Source: Kistimonas scapharcae (lineage in GTDB: Bacteria; Pseudomonadota; Gammaproteobacteria; Pseudomonadales; Endozoicomonadaceae). From it: a DNA stretch of 64,000 nt. The position numbers were made by a program, and so were the translations under genes. Under the pieces are notes generated by a model, which saw only the letters and a program-made list of their open reading frames with translations, was not told the DNA's origin and searched no databases. The stretch spans positions 16,598-80,597 of the forward strand of contig NZ_BAABFL010000480.1 in the NCBI RefSeq assembly GCF_039540975.1. The letters are read 5' to 3'. Positions 27,093-35,932 of the stretch are shown piece after piece (within the stretch, counting starts at the first letter, position 1; the number at the start of each line of letters is the position of its first letter).

Positions 27093-28796
27093 ATGCGAGA
27101 ACTCACTGAGCTGCGCGCCGAATTTCCCATTCTCCGGCAACGCGCCAACGGTTATCCTCTGATCTACTTGGATAATGCCGCCACTACCCAGAAGCCTGAA
27201 ACCGTCATCAATGCGGTCAACGATTATTACCGCGAAGCCAACGCGAATGTCCATCGTGCCTCCCACTTCCTGAGCGCCAGGGCAACCCATGCCTTTGAGG
27301 ATGCCCGGGACACGGTACGCCGCTTCCTCAACGCCGGCCATACCGATGAAATCATCTGGACCCGGGGCGCGACAGAGGCCATCAACCTGGTGGCGCACAG
27401 CTGGGGGCTCAGCACGTTAAAATCCGGTGATGAAATCCTGATTTCAGCCATGGAACATCACGCGAATATTGTGCCCTGGCAACAAGTCTGCCAGTTCACC
27501 GGCGCCAGCCTGAAAGTCATTCCCATCCATACCAGTGGCGAACTGGACATGGAGGCCTTCCGGCAATTGCTAGGTTCTCAAACGCGTCTGGTGAGTATCT
27601 GTCAGGTCTCCAATGCTATTGGCACCGTGAATCCCGTTTCCGACATTATCAGGGAAGCACACACCGTCGGTGCCCGTGTACTGATTGATGGTTCACAGGC
27701 CGTCGCCCATTTCCCGGTCGATGTTCATGCGCTGGACTGTGATTTCTATGTATTCTCCGGTCACAAGGTCTACGGTCCTACCGGCATCGGCGTTCTGTAT
27801 GGCAAACGCGACCTGCTGCAGACTATGCCACCCTGGCAGACCGGCGGGGAAATGATCGAACGCGTCAGTTTTGAGGGTACCACCTTCAATTCACCACCCT
27901 TCCGGTTTGAGGCGGGCACCCCCAATGTCGTTGGCGCCCTTGGACTGGCTGCAGCCATCGACTTTCTGAATCAATGTGACCACGACCAGCTTCAGGCGCA
28001 TGAAAAATCCCTGCTGGAACAGGCGACAGAAGGCCTGAATGCCATACCCGGCCTCCAGATCATCGGTACAGCGCCACAGAAAACGTCCGTTATTTCGTTT
28101 GTGATGGAAGGGCTGCATAACCAGGATATCGGAACACTGCTGGATCAACAGGGCATTGCGGTACGAACAGGCCACCATTGCACCATGCCACTCATGTCAG
28201 CTCTGAACCTGTCGGGTACCGTCAGGGCATCTATCGCCCTCTATAACACTGAGGCCGAAATTCAGGCTTTGATTGAAGCCGTAGCCGCCCTGCAAAAAGA
28301 CAGCCTGTCATTCACGACAGAAACCGAACATGCCACCACCGCGGCAACAACCATTCCGGAGGCCTTTACCTGTGAATCCCCTCAGGCCAGCGACACGGGC
28401 AGCGTGATTGAAGCACTGCAGGCATTGCGGGGCTGGCAGGAGCGTTATCGTCACATCATGTTGCTGGGGAAAAAACTACCTGCGTTACCCGAATCCATGA
28501 AGCAGGAAGAAAACCGGCTCCATGGTTGTGAAAGTACCGTCTGGCTGCATCATTATTACGATGAAACGACCATGCGTCTCTATTTCGCCATCGACAGTGA
28601 TGCCCGTATTGTCCGCGGACTTATCACCCTGATTCTGTCAGCATTTAATGGACAAACACCCGAAGCGATTGAGAACTTCGATATGGAAGCGAGCTTTGAT
28701 CAGCTGGGACTCATGCATCACCTGAGCCCTTCGAGGGGCAACGGTATTCGGGCTATCGTGAAAGAAATCCAGCTGACAGCCCATCGCTACCGGTAG
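27093..28796 (+). CDS. Cysteine desulfurase-SufE fusion (CsdA-CsdE type)
   Basis: The 567-residue protein joins two enzymes. Residues 1-405 are a group II PLP cysteine desulfurase with the PLP lysine at Lys225 (FSGHKVYGPTG) and the persulfide Cys363 (RTGHHCTMPL), at positions almost identical to SufS. Residues 435-567 are a SufE/CsdE sulfur acceptor with Cys479 in LHGCESTVWL. A flexible Thr/Ala/Glu-rich linker (about 408-435) joins them. The fusion would pass sulfur from one Cys to the other in cis. tcdA/csdL lies convergently four bases away, which echoes the E. coli csdA-csdE-csdL set and suggests Csd rather than Suf ancestry. Confidence 0.92.
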   Translation: MRELTELRAEFPILRQRANGYPLIYLDNAATTQKPETVINAVNDYYREANANVHRASHFLSARATHAFEDARDTVRRFLNAGHTDEIIWTRGATEAINLVAHSWGLSTLKSGDEILISAMEHHANIVPWQQVCQFTGASLKVIPIHTSGELDMEAFRQLLGSQTRLVSICQVSNAIGTVNPVSDIIREAHTVGARVLIDGSQAVAHFPVDVHALDCDFYVFSGHKVYGPTGIGVLYGKRDLLQTMPPWQTGGEMIERVSFEGTTFNSPPFRFEAGTPNVVGALGLAAAIDFLNQCDHDQLQAHEKSLLEQATEGLNAIPGLQIIGTAPQKTSVISFVMEGLHNQDIGTLLDQQGIAVRTGHHCTMPLMSALNLSGTVRASIALYNTEAEIQALIEAVAALQKDSLSFTTETEHATTAATTIPEAFTCESPQASDTGSVIEALQALRGWQERYRHIMLLGKKLPALPESMKQEENRLHGCESTVWLHHYYDETTMRLYFAIDSDARIVRGLITLILSAFNGQTPEAIENFDMEASFDQLGLMHHLSPSRGNGIRAIVKEIQLTAHRYR

Positions 28797-28800
28797 CGTT

Positions 28801-29589
28801 TTATTTCACGACCGTTGTTAACTTCTCGATAATCCGGGCAACAGCGATAAAACCAAACGTCGCTGTTACGACAGTCGCGGCGCCAAAACCACTGGCACAG
28901 TCCATTTTCATGGAACCCGCAGCATCCGGTTTGGTCTGGCAGACAGAACCGTCCGGCTGCGGATAACGAGCCGCCTCCGTGGAAAAGACACATTCAACAG
29001 CAAAGCGTCGCTTGGGATTTTTAGAAAAATTATGAAAACGGCGCAGCTGATCCTTCACCTTGCGTGACAGCGGATCCTGGATCGTTTTGGTCAGGTCAGC
29101 CACCTGGATTTTCAGAGGATCAACCTGGCCACCCGCACCTCCAGTGGTGATGATCTTGATCTTGTTCCGCTTACAATGGGCAATTAACGCGGCCTTGGCC
29201 CGGAAGTTATCGATCGCATCCAGCACGTAGTCAAAACGCTTGTCGATCAATTCACCGACATTTTCCGGTGTCACAAAGTCATCCACAGTATGAACAACAC
29301 ACTCAGGATTAATCTGCCGGACTCGTTCAGCCATCACCTCGGTCTTATCCTGACCAATCGTATTGGCCAGCGCATGAATCTGACGGTTGGTGTTGGTGAC
29401 ACAGATATCATCCAGATCAATCAGAGTAATCTCTCCAACCGCCGACCGGGCCAATGCTTCCGCTGCCCAGGAACCGACACCACCAATGCCGATCACACAC
29501 ACATGGGCACGACGCAGCCGCTCGGTCGCCTCAACGCCATACAGACGACGGGTTCCGCCGAAGCGCTGATCAAAGCTGTCTGAAGACAT
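28801..29589 (-). CDS. tcdA: TcdA (CsdL), tRNA threonylcarbamoyladenosine dehydratase
   Basis: TcdA uses ATP to cyclise N6-threonylcarbamoyladenosine at position 37 of ANN-decoding tRNAs. The protein, 262 residues from the ATG at 29589, is an E1-like adenylating enzyme with CVIGIGGVGSWAAEALARS (ATP-binding loop), LIDLDDICVTNTNRQIHA, and VLDAIDNFRAKAALIAHCKR. The family's GxGGxxDP element appears as TTGGAGGQVDP. In E. coli CsdL receives sulfur from CsdA/CsdE, and here the fused CsdA-CsdE gene ends four bases away in the opposite direction. The TTG at 29613 is an alternative start. Confidence 0.93.
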   Translation of the reverse strand: MSSDSFDQRFGGTRRLYGVEATERLRRAHVCVIGIGGVGSWAAEALARSAVGEITLIDLDDICVTNTNRQIHALANTIGQDKTEVMAERVRQINPECVVHTVDDFVTPENVGELIDKRFDYVLDAIDNFRAKAALIAHCKRNKIKIITTGGAGGQVDPLKIQVADLTKTIQDPLSRKVKDQLRRFHNFSKNPKRRFAVECVFSTEAARYPQPDGSVCQTKPDAAGSMKMDCASGFGAATVVTATFGFIAVARIIEKLTTVVK

Positions 29590-29695
29590 GAAAACAGAAC
29601 TCGCAGGTATCAAAAGGTGGGCATTATATCAGGCAGAAACAGAATACGAGTCATCCGGAGATACACAGCTTATCAGGATCGATTGGCCTGTCCGT

Positions 29696-30487
29696 CTATT
29701 TTTTCCGGGAATCCTGCAGATAAGGCGCCAGCAAAGCATTCCAGCTATTAGTCAGCACATCATATTCATCAATGCACAGCTCGCGTCGATCCTGATCTAT
29801 GTCGACCTCCTCCATCAAGTCGGCGTACTTATCCGGATCACTGCCATAGATATGACAAAGCGTTGTGTAATATCGCTGAGCATCCAGGCTGTGTTCGTCC
29901 CAGAAGTCAGGCTCTTCCAATCTCTCGTAATCCTCACTTTCCAGTGCAAACATGTCTGCAGCCGACAGCGCAATGTCCTGACCATGTTCAAATCGCTCAA
30001 TCAATAGCAGCGTTGCCAAGCTGTCAGCCGCATCCTCCTCTTTCGCTACTACCGGGAGTTTATTCATACTGATAATGGCATGGCCAAATTCGTGCAACAG
30101 TGTATGAGCCAATACATCCAGCGCCGCATTTTGGGAGGTAACGCCGGTTTCTGCATAATTCGCGTTTTCAAAGCGTTCTATGGCCTCAGCAAAGAAGTCG
30201 TAAGAAATAAGAATGGTGTGCGCTTCTTCATCATAAGCAGGATCATCGTCACCACCGAACTGTATCGTCAAGCGTTCAGATAAACGGTAACGCTCACGCA
30301 TTAACTCGATGACGTCCTGTACCAGAGGCGATTGCTCAATCACCTGCTTTATCGCCTGCGTCTCAGAATCCGATGCTGGCAAGAAGCGCACCTGTACCGT
30401 ATTACCGGCCAATACCAGGCCAGAAACAAAGATGCAGCAAACCGCAGAAGCAAACCTTCTTATCACCAGCATTCCCCGTCGAACCAT
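29696..30487 (-). CDS. DUF4344 zinc metallopeptidase-like exported protein
   Basis: A signal-peptide-like N-terminus (RRFASAVCCIFVSGLVLAG) precedes a 230-residue domain with the zinc site HEFGH (HExxH) in HTLLHEFGHAIISM and a downstream acidic EEDAADSLATLLL that supplies the third ligand, as in DUF4344 proteins. The rest is strongly acidic. It is probably a periplasmic metallopeptidase; substrate unknown. The start at ATG 30487 is uncertain: a second ATG five codons in is preceded by GGGGA but too close. No partner gene is adjacent. Confidence 0.78.
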   Translation of the reverse strand: MVRRGMLVIRRFASAVCCIFVSGLVLAGNTVQVRFLPASDSETQAIKQVIEQSPLVQDVIELMRERYRLSERLTIQFGGDDDPAYDEEAHTILISYDFFAEAIERFENANYAETGVTSQNAALDVLAHTLLHEFGHAIISMNKLPVVAKEEDAADSLATLLLIERFEHGQDIALSAADMFALESEDYERLEEPDFWDEHSLDAQRYYTTLCHIYGSDPDKYADLMEEVDIDQDRRELCIDEYDVLTNSWNALLAPYLQDSRKK

Positions 30488-30874
30488 GTCTACAGTCTCA
30501 ATTTTACATCAGGCTTGCATGGCTTCATCCCGAATCCATCAACTGCCTAACGATGAGCAGCCAATAGGAAGGGCGCAGTGCCTGAATAGATTAATCAATG
30601 ATTGTGCTCGAGAGAATGTAGCAGGGACCAGAATCACGTCATCGACTCATAGCCGCTATTTCATAAACCAGACTGTTAGCCTTACAGGTTTCACCTAAAC
30701 ACAAGAGAAACAACAATGATGTTCCACGCTACTCAGGTGCCAACCTGAATACATCAAAAATCTCGATATAAGCTTTCAGTACCGGCTATGTAACAGCGCT
30801 GTTCCCCTTCCTAGAATCCAACACCAACAGACTACAGCCCCACAAACAGTCTGCTTACTAACGAGGGAATTCAC
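30488..30874. other. Intergenic region upstream of the agmatinase-family gene
   Basis: This 387-base gap separates divergent genes and holds no convincing reading frame. It contains a perfect 12-bp palindrome, AACAGCGCTGTT, at 30792-30803, about 70 bases before the ureohydrolase start, which is a candidate operator. A smaller inverted repeat (CAGACT at 30828, AGTCTG at 30848) lies in the expected leader. Confidence 0.45.
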
Positions 30875-31846
30875 ATGTCAGAGAATGCTTACGATAGCGG
30901 TCGCCTGAACCTGCCTTTTGTCGGACACTGCACCTTCGCCAAGGCTCCCATCTGCCTGGACTGGGATAACATCGATGCTGACGTCGCCATCCTCGGCGTG
31001 CCTAATGACATGGGTACCCAGTGGCGGAGTGGCGCCCGCTTCGGGCCTCGTTCCATCCGTGAAGCCTCCACCCTGTTCTCCTTTGGCCATGGCGGCGCTT
31101 ACGATCATGAAGACGACACCCTGTACCTGACCCAGGAAGAAGTGCGCATGGTTGACGTTGGTGATGCCGATATCGTGCATACCGACATGAACAAGAGCCA
31201 CGCCAACACCAAGGCTGCTGTGAAAAAAATCCTGGAACAGGGCGCCATGCCGATCGTCCTCGGTGGCGACCATTCCATCAACTACCCCTGTCTGGCGGCG
31301 TTCGAAGGTCGCGGCCCGATCCACGTCATTCACTTTGACGCGCACCTGGATTTCGTCAATGAACGCCACGGCGTCCGTTACGGTCACGGTAACCCGCTGC
31401 GTCGTGCCTCTGAATCCAGCCATATCTCTGGCATGACCCAGATGGGTATCCGCAACGTTTCTTCCTCCAGCCGCTCTGACTATGACGATGCCCGCGCCGC
31501 CGGCTCTGACATCATGTCTGTTCGCCAGGTGCGTGAAATGGGTACCGCGGAAGTACTGTCCCGCATTCCGGATCGCGACCAGTACTACATCACCCTGGAT
31601 ATTGACTGCTTTGATCCCTCCATCGCACCGGGCACCGGCACCCCGAGCCATGGTGGTTTCCAGTACTACGAAGTCCTCGAAATCATCAAGGGCCTGACCC
31701 GCAAGGGCAACATTGTGGGTATGGACCTGGTCGAAGTCGCTCCGGCCTATGACCCGGCAGGCGTCACCTCCATTCTGGCCGCCCAGGTATTGATGAACAG
31801 CATTGGCTTCATCTTCCACGAGCGCGCCCTGAATAAACAGCAATAA
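30875..31846 (+). CDS. speB: Agmatinase-family ureohydrolase
   Basis: The 323-residue enzyme belongs to the arginase/agmatinase family that removes urea from guanidino compounds at a dinuclear Mn site. Metal motifs are GGDHSI, HFDAHLDF and TLDIDCFDPSIAPGTGTP. Agmatinase (agmatine to putrescine) is the default call, but guanidinobutyrase, guanidinopropionase and guanidine hydrolase share all of these motifs. The gene has a good ribosome site (GAGGGA) and a strikingly uniform, C-ending codon choice, suggesting high expression. A strong hairpin follows. A D-arginine dehydrogenase-like gene 3 kb downstream hints at arginine-related metabolism. Confidence 0.8.
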   Translation: MSENAYDSGRLNLPFVGHCTFAKAPICLDWDNIDADVAILGVPNDMGTQWRSGARFGPRSIREASTLFSFGHGGAYDHEDDTLYLTQEEVRMVDVGDADIVHTDMNKSHANTKAAVKKILEQGAMPIVLGGDHSINYPCLAAFEGRGPIHVIHFDAHLDFVNERHGVRYGHGNPLRRASESSHISGMTQMGIRNVSSSSRSDYDDARAAGSDIMSVRQVREMGTAEVLSRIPDRDQYYITLDIDCFDPSIAPGTGTPSHGGFQYYEVLEIIKGLTRKGNIVGMDLVEVAPAYDPAGVTSILAAQVLMNSIGFIFHERALNKQQ

Positions 31847-31861
31847 TAAGGCCTCGACACA

Positions 31862-31890
31862 GTCCGCGACGCACCCACTGCGTCGCGGAC
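31862..31890 (+). terminator. Strong hairpin after the ureohydrolase gene
   Basis: Perfect 12-bp arms (GTCCGCGACGCA and its complement) with a CCCAC loop start 15 bases after the stop codon. The following CTGTCATT has few T, so it is a strong stem with a weak tail. Confidence 0.65.
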
Positions 31891-32013
31891 CTGTCATTAA
31901 CCGCAATCACAGCATGTCGGCTGGATGGACAGATGCAGGCTGACATCAAAATAAGCGGTTGTCGTTCCAGACATAATCAGCATCCATAACCAGGGTTATG
32001 GGCAGGGGGGAAT

Positions 32014-32268
32014 ATGGAAACGATTAATCTGTTTTTTGTCTGCGGCATCCTGGGCGCCATTGCCATTGTCGGCGCCTACTTTCTGATCCAGCTGGAAATC
32101 TATGCTGCCGAGCACATTGTGACGCTGTCGTTGAATCTCGGCGGTGCCTTTCTAGTCCTTATCTCGCTGTACGACGGCTTTAACCTGGGTTCACTGGTGA
32201 TTCAACTGGTCTGGATTGTCATTGGTCTGGCGGGACTGTACAAAAAACTGCAACCGAGGAGAGCGTAA
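32014..32268 (+). CDS. Two-helix inner-membrane protein (CBU_0592-like), copy 1
   Basis: This 84-residue protein starts METINLFFVCGILGAIAIVG and has membrane segments around residues 5-25, 35-52 and 58-76. The pattern AYFLIQLEI..., SLNLGGAFLVLISLYDGFN and LVIQLVWIVIGLAGLYKKL matches the CBU_0592 family of small membrane proteins with no known function. GGGGGG lies just before the ATG. A homologous gene follows three bases after the stop, so the two form a tandem pair on one transcript. Confidence 0.75.
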   Translation: METINLFFVCGILGAIAIVGAYFLIQLEIYAAEHIVTLSLNLGGAFLVLISLYDGFNLGSLVIQLVWIVIGLAGLYKKLQPRRA

Positions 32269-32271
32269 ACG

Positions 32272-32550
32272 ATGGAAACCATTAATCTCTTCGCGCTGGC
32301 GGGTGTCGTTGCAGCAATATTTCACACTTGCGCTTATTTCCTGATACAGCTGGATATCATCAAGCCCACCCATTACTCCACACTGTTTCTCAACCTGGGC
32401 GGTTCAGTGCTGTTTCTGATTTCCCTGTCGGAATCATTCAATATCGGCTCATTCCTGATTCAATGCTGCTGGTTCTGTATCGGTGTCACCGCGCTGTATC
32501 GGAAATTGAAAGCCGCATACTTCACCGCCAGAAGTAACGCGATGGCCTGA
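32272..32550 (+). CDS. Two-helix inner-membrane protein (CBU_0592-like), copy 2
   Basis: This 92-residue paralogue of the preceding gene begins METINLFALAGVVAAIFHTC and keeps the shared positions AYFLIQLDI, LFLNLGGSVLFLISLSESFNIGS, FLIQCCWFCIG and ALYRKLK. It differs in having extra Cys and His and a longer basic tail. GAGGAG before the ATG supports the start. The pair probably arose by duplication and may form a hetero-oligomer in the membrane; this is inference from the layout. Confidence 0.75.
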   Translation: METINLFALAGVVAAIFHTCAYFLIQLDIIKPTHYSTLFLNLGGSVLFLISLSESFNIGSFLIQCCWFCIGVTALYRKLKAAYFTARSNAMA

Positions 32551-32632
32551 TCTTTATGTCGTTACTTTGGCTTTGAGGTCTGTCAGGAGAGAACCTGACC
32601 AGAGACAGTCGCCATAGATGATGATCCCCATT

Positions 32633-32665
32633 AGCCCGACTATGGCATTATCCATGAGTCGGGCT
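32633..32665 (+). terminator. Hairpin between the membrane pair and the convergent PACE gene
   Basis: AGCCCGACT and AGTCGGGCT form a 9-bp stem, extended inside by ATGG/CCAT with one bulged base, followed on the plus strand by TTTGG. It overlaps the last codons of the convergent minus-strand gene, so it could act for either strand. Confidence 0.5.
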
Positions 32666-33097
32666 TTGGATCGATAAACCGGTCTTCATGCGACGCTGGC
32701 AGTATGCCCGAACCTGATCGTAGCCCCAGTTAAAGATAATGGCATAGACCAGGAAGAAAATAATAAAGCCCAAGTCAAGCAGCAGTACTTCCCAAAAACC
32801 TGCCTGCAAATGCCACATCAAAAACGGGACAGTAAACACCACCAATCCCATCTCAAAGCTGAAACCATGGAAAATTCGCAGCCCCAGACCTCTGTGAATA
32901 CGTTCCTGCCCAAACACTTTGTCAAAGGCCAGGTTAAACAGATAGTTCCATACCATGGCGATTACGGCGAGGCTCACTACCATTGTTGCCATAGCGGCTG
33001 CCCTGTGCCCCGTTACTGCGCTACCCAGGGGAATCAGGATCACAAGGGCAAGCATTTCAAACATGACTGAATGGAAAATACGTTCTTTTGTCGTCAT
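32648..33097 (-). CDS. PACE-family multidrug efflux transporter (AceI-like)
   Basis: The protein, 149 residues from the ATG at 33097 (MTTKERIFHSVMFEMLALV), has four membrane helices arranged as two bacterial transmembrane pair repeats. The first repeat has RIFHSVMFEM with the functional Glu in helix 1 and NYLFNLAFDKVFG; the second has RIFHGFSFEMGLVVF and NWGYDQVRA. This is the signature of the proteobacterial antimicrobial compound efflux family, which exports biocides such as chlorhexidine and short diamines. A LysR regulator gene is divergent 106 bases away, as for AceI/AceR. The frame opens at 33127 but without a better start. Confidence 0.88.
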   Translation of the reverse strand: MTTKERIFHSVMFEMLALVILIPLGSAVTGHRAAAMATMVVSLAVIAMVWNYLFNLAFDKVFGQERIHRGLGLRIFHGFSFEMGLVVFTVPFLMWHLQAGFWEVLLLDLGFIIFFLVYAIIFNWGYDQVRAYCQRRMKTGLSIQSPTHG

Positions 33098-33203
33098 AAA
33101 TTCGCTCAAAGATATCAACTCACTCAAAAGATCTGAATGCTTTATGGGTGATAATATCTTTCAGCCAGATACATAAAAGTTAGTAACCATCAGAAAATCC
33201 GAT

Positions 33204-34049
33204 ATGTACAGCCTTGAGCAGTTAAAGATGTTTGTGTTGAGTGCCGAACTGGGATCCTTCTCTGCAGCGGCACGAAAACTGGAAAAAGCACAATCTGCCG
33301 TGAGTCAGGGCATTGCCAACCTGGAAATCGATCTTGGCAACGAGCTCTTTTCCAGAACGAGCCGTTCCCCAGTCATCACAACAGAAGGCCGACGTCTATT
33401 ACCACTGGCAAAAGCCATGCTAAGGCTTGACCATGATATGGGAAAAACCGCCAGATCACTGGCAGAAGGACATGAAGACGAATTAATGCTGGCAGTGGAT
33501 GAAGCATTAATGATTCCGGCAATGTCCCGGGTACTGACAGAGTTTGCCGATCAATTTCCTGCAACCGCTTTAAATATTCATACTGTTGCCAGTCCCGATG
33601 TCCGCGCCATGGTGGCTGATGGCAAGGCGCAGTTAGGTTTAACGTTTGCTGATACCGGCATTCCCCCGAATGTTTCTACCTGCTACCTGGGTTCACTCCC
33701 CTTTGTTGTGGTGGCAAACCCGGAACACCCTTTGGCAAAACAAAAGCAGGTCGATGTTGATTGCCTTCAACATTACCGACAACTCCTGGTTAAAGGGTTT
33801 GATGGCTCAGGGCTGGCCTATTTCCCATCTCTTTCAACAGACATCTGGTGGACGAATACGTTTTACCTGTTACGAGAGCTAGCGCGACAAGGACTTGGCT
33901 GGAGTTATGTTCCCCTGCACCTGGTAGAGCATGAGCTTGAACAGAGATTACTGGTTCGCCTACCCATTAGCTTTGACCACAATCCCTGGCAAGCCCCTGT
34001 AGAACGGGTCATGGCTAAATACGCTTGTCCTGGGATGGCGCTTGGCTAG
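33204..34049 (+). CDS. LysR-family regulator, probable controller of the PACE pump
   Basis: This 281-residue protein has the LysR winged helix at its N-terminus (LEQLKMFVLSAELGSFSAAA, then SAVSQGIANLEIDLGNELFSR) and a periplasmic-binding-like effector domain from about residue 90 (ELMLAVDEALMIPAMSRVLTEFADQFP). Its promoter region is shared with the divergent efflux gene at 33097, the classic arrangement for a LysR regulator and its target. The effector is unknown but would probably be a pump substrate. No strong ribosome site precedes the ATG. Confidence 0.85.
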   Translation: MYSLEQLKMFVLSAELGSFSAAARKLEKAQSAVSQGIANLEIDLGNELFSRTSRSPVITTEGRRLLPLAKAMLRLDHDMGKTARSLAEGHEDELMLAVDEALMIPAMSRVLTEFADQFPATALNIHTVASPDVRAMVADGKAQLGLTFADTGIPPNVSTCYLGSLPFVVVANPEHPLAKQKQVDVDCLQHYRQLLVKGFDGSGLAYFPSLSTDIWWTNTFYLLRELARQGLGWSYVPLHLVEHELEQRLLVRLPISFDHNPWQAPVERVMAKYACPGMALG

Positions 34050-34822
34050 TTAGCGGAAAAGGTGACGAACCTTTTTCCTGAACATTAGGTGATGAATGAT
34101 GGGGGATAATATGACGAACCATTCCCCATCAGCCAATCAGTCGTTCAAAACATCGTACTTGTAATAGCAGAATGGCTTTGACAAAAGAAAGGCACAAACA
34201 AGACGGAGGACAAAGCAGTCCCAGCGCTCGTTGAAATAATGGCGGGTATGGCAGATGAAAGCATACATCACAATCAAGTCCTCTCGTATAACAACACAAA
34301 GATCTTAATTGCGGGTCCGGGTGCGTGCTCCCTACACTGGAGAGCGGTGGCTCTGATAGTTCGATTCCTGAACAGGCTGGAGCAACACCATCTGAAATAA
34401 TGAAACAGGATTTTGGTGAACCCTGTATCAATCCAACATCCACAGAACCAAACGATTCCTCGATCCGAATCGCGTATTACTCAAGATATCCAGCGCTTAA
34501 CATGGCAATCCTTTCTGCCTGATTCCACGATCTTCCATGGGGACATGTGGCAACTTTATCTATCATTCCTGCCGTTTTACACGACATATTTTGGACGATA
34601 TTCCATCCCTCAAATATGCCCAGCATAAAACAGCCATTCTCTGGCAGAATTCAGGTTGAAATACCAACAGAGTATTGTTCCAGTCAATCCATCACTGACC
34701 CATGCCGGGACATGAAACGAGGAAGCATTGCGTTCATTGCTCTGATGTTCTATTAATATCTCGCATCTGAAGATAAACGACTGTAATAATGATGCCAGAA
34801 TGGCTGCAGGATAAAACCGGTC
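34050..34822. other. 773-base region without a convincing gene
   Basis: No frame here has both a ribosome site and a recognisable product. A hairpin (GGAAAAGGT, GACGA, ACCTTTTTCC) at 34055-34078 may end the LysR transcript. A frame from a GTG at 34325 to 34522 encodes a Ser/Thr/Glu-rich 65-residue string (GSDSSIPEQAGATPSEIMK) that could be a gene remnant, but nothing supports expression. Base composition is more AT-rich than neighbouring genes. Confidence 0.4.
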
Positions 34823-35932
34823 ATGCCCGCACAACACGCTGACATTATCATTATTGGCGCAGGCATTGCCGGTGCCGGGCTGGCAGCCATGGTGGCGGAT
34901 GAGAGAGGCGTCATAATCCTGGAAGCGGAGGATCATCCGGGTTACCACTCAACCGGGCGCTCAGCAGCGGTACTGATCCAGAATTATGGTAATGCCACCA
35001 TTCGCGCACTCACCCGCATCAGCCGCACCTACCTGGAACAGCCACCAGAGGCATTAACCGATCACTCCCTGCTTCATAGGCGGGGTTGTCTTTTTACCGC
35101 CACAGAAAACAACGGAGATAATGTCAGGGAACTCCTGAAAGAGGCAGAAGGGCTGACAGCCGTCACCCCAGATGAAGCACTGAGATTGATTCCAGCCCTG
35201 AAGCCAGATGCCGTTTACATGGCAGCCTATGAAGCTACGGCTGCAGATATTGATGTGGCAGCACTGCATCAGGGTTGGTTACGGATGGCAAAACGCTCTG
35301 GCGCTCAACTGCACATTCGTGAACGGGTGACATCCATCAAACACACCAACCACCTCTGGCATCTTGAAACCGACAGTAATGCCTACTCAGCCCCTGTGAT
35401 TGTCAATGCTGCTGGTGCCTGGGCAGACACTGTTGCCTGCATGGCTGGCGTCAAACCGGTGGGCATTGTGCCCAAACGGCGCAGTATTGCCATACTGCCA
35501 GAACCTTCGTCGTACAATGTCAGCGAATGGCCCATGTTCGGGAATGTCAATGATACCTGGTACTGCAAGCCTGAAACTGGCAGGCTACTGGTATCTCCGG
35601 CGGATGAAGATCCCGTCGAACCCATGGACGCCTATGTGGATGATTTGGTACTGGCAGAAGGATTGCACCGGTTTGAGCAGGCGGTGAATTTTCCTGTCTC
35701 GCGGATTGAGGGCAGCTGGGCAGGCCTTCGTTCGTTTACACCCGACAATACGCCGGTCGCTGGCTTTTCGCCGGATGCAGAAGGTTTCTTCTGGCTGGCA
35801 GGGCAAGGGGGATACGGGATTCAGACAGCACCCGCTATATCAGAACTGGCAGCGTCTATGCTGACTTCAAATGTACAACGCCATCTATATACAAGCCCCA
35901 TCATCACCGCTTTATCACCCAAACGTTTTTAA
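34823..35932 (+). CDS. FAD-dependent D-amino-acid dehydrogenase, D-arginine dehydrogenase-like
   Basis: This 369-residue DAO-family flavoprotein opens with IIIIGAGIAGAGLAAMV (FAD-binding GxGxxG). It shares long, specific segments with P. aeruginosa DauA: HPGYHSTGRSAA (including the active-site His), VNAAGAWADTVA, KPVGIVPKRRS, WAGLRSF (substrate-binding Arg) and GFFWLAGQGGYGIQTAPA. DauA oxidises D-arginine and D-lysine to 2-oxo acids at the inner membrane. The partner dauB (NAD(P)-dependent L-arginine dehydrogenase) and dauR are not beside it, so the physiological substrate is uncertain. AGGA upstream of the ATG is acceptable. A ureohydrolase gene 3 kb away suggests related guanidino metabolism. 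Confidence 0.82.
   Translation: MPAQHADIIIIGAGIAGAGLAAMVADERGVIILEAEDHPGYHSTGRSAAVLIQNYGNATIRALTRISRTYLEQPPEALTDHSLLHRRGCLFTATENNGDNVRELLKEAEGLTAVTPDEALRLIPALKPDAVYMAAYEATAADIDVAALHQGWLRMAKRSGAQLHIRERVTSIKHTNHLWHLETDSNAYSAPVIVNAAGAWADTVACMAGVKPVGIVPKRRSIAILPEPSSYNVSEWPMFGNVNDTWYCKPETGRLLVSPADEDPVEPMDAYVDDLVLAEGLHRFEQAVNFPVSRIEGSWAGLRSFTPDNTPVAGFSPDAEGFFWLAGQGGYGIQTAPAISELAASMLTSNVQRHLYTSPIITALSPKRF

Noticed and set aside
30878..31906. A 342-codon minus-strand open frame opposite the ureohydrolase gene
   Set aside because: Mirror of a strongly codon-biased gene; the plus-strand product has all metal-binding motifs.
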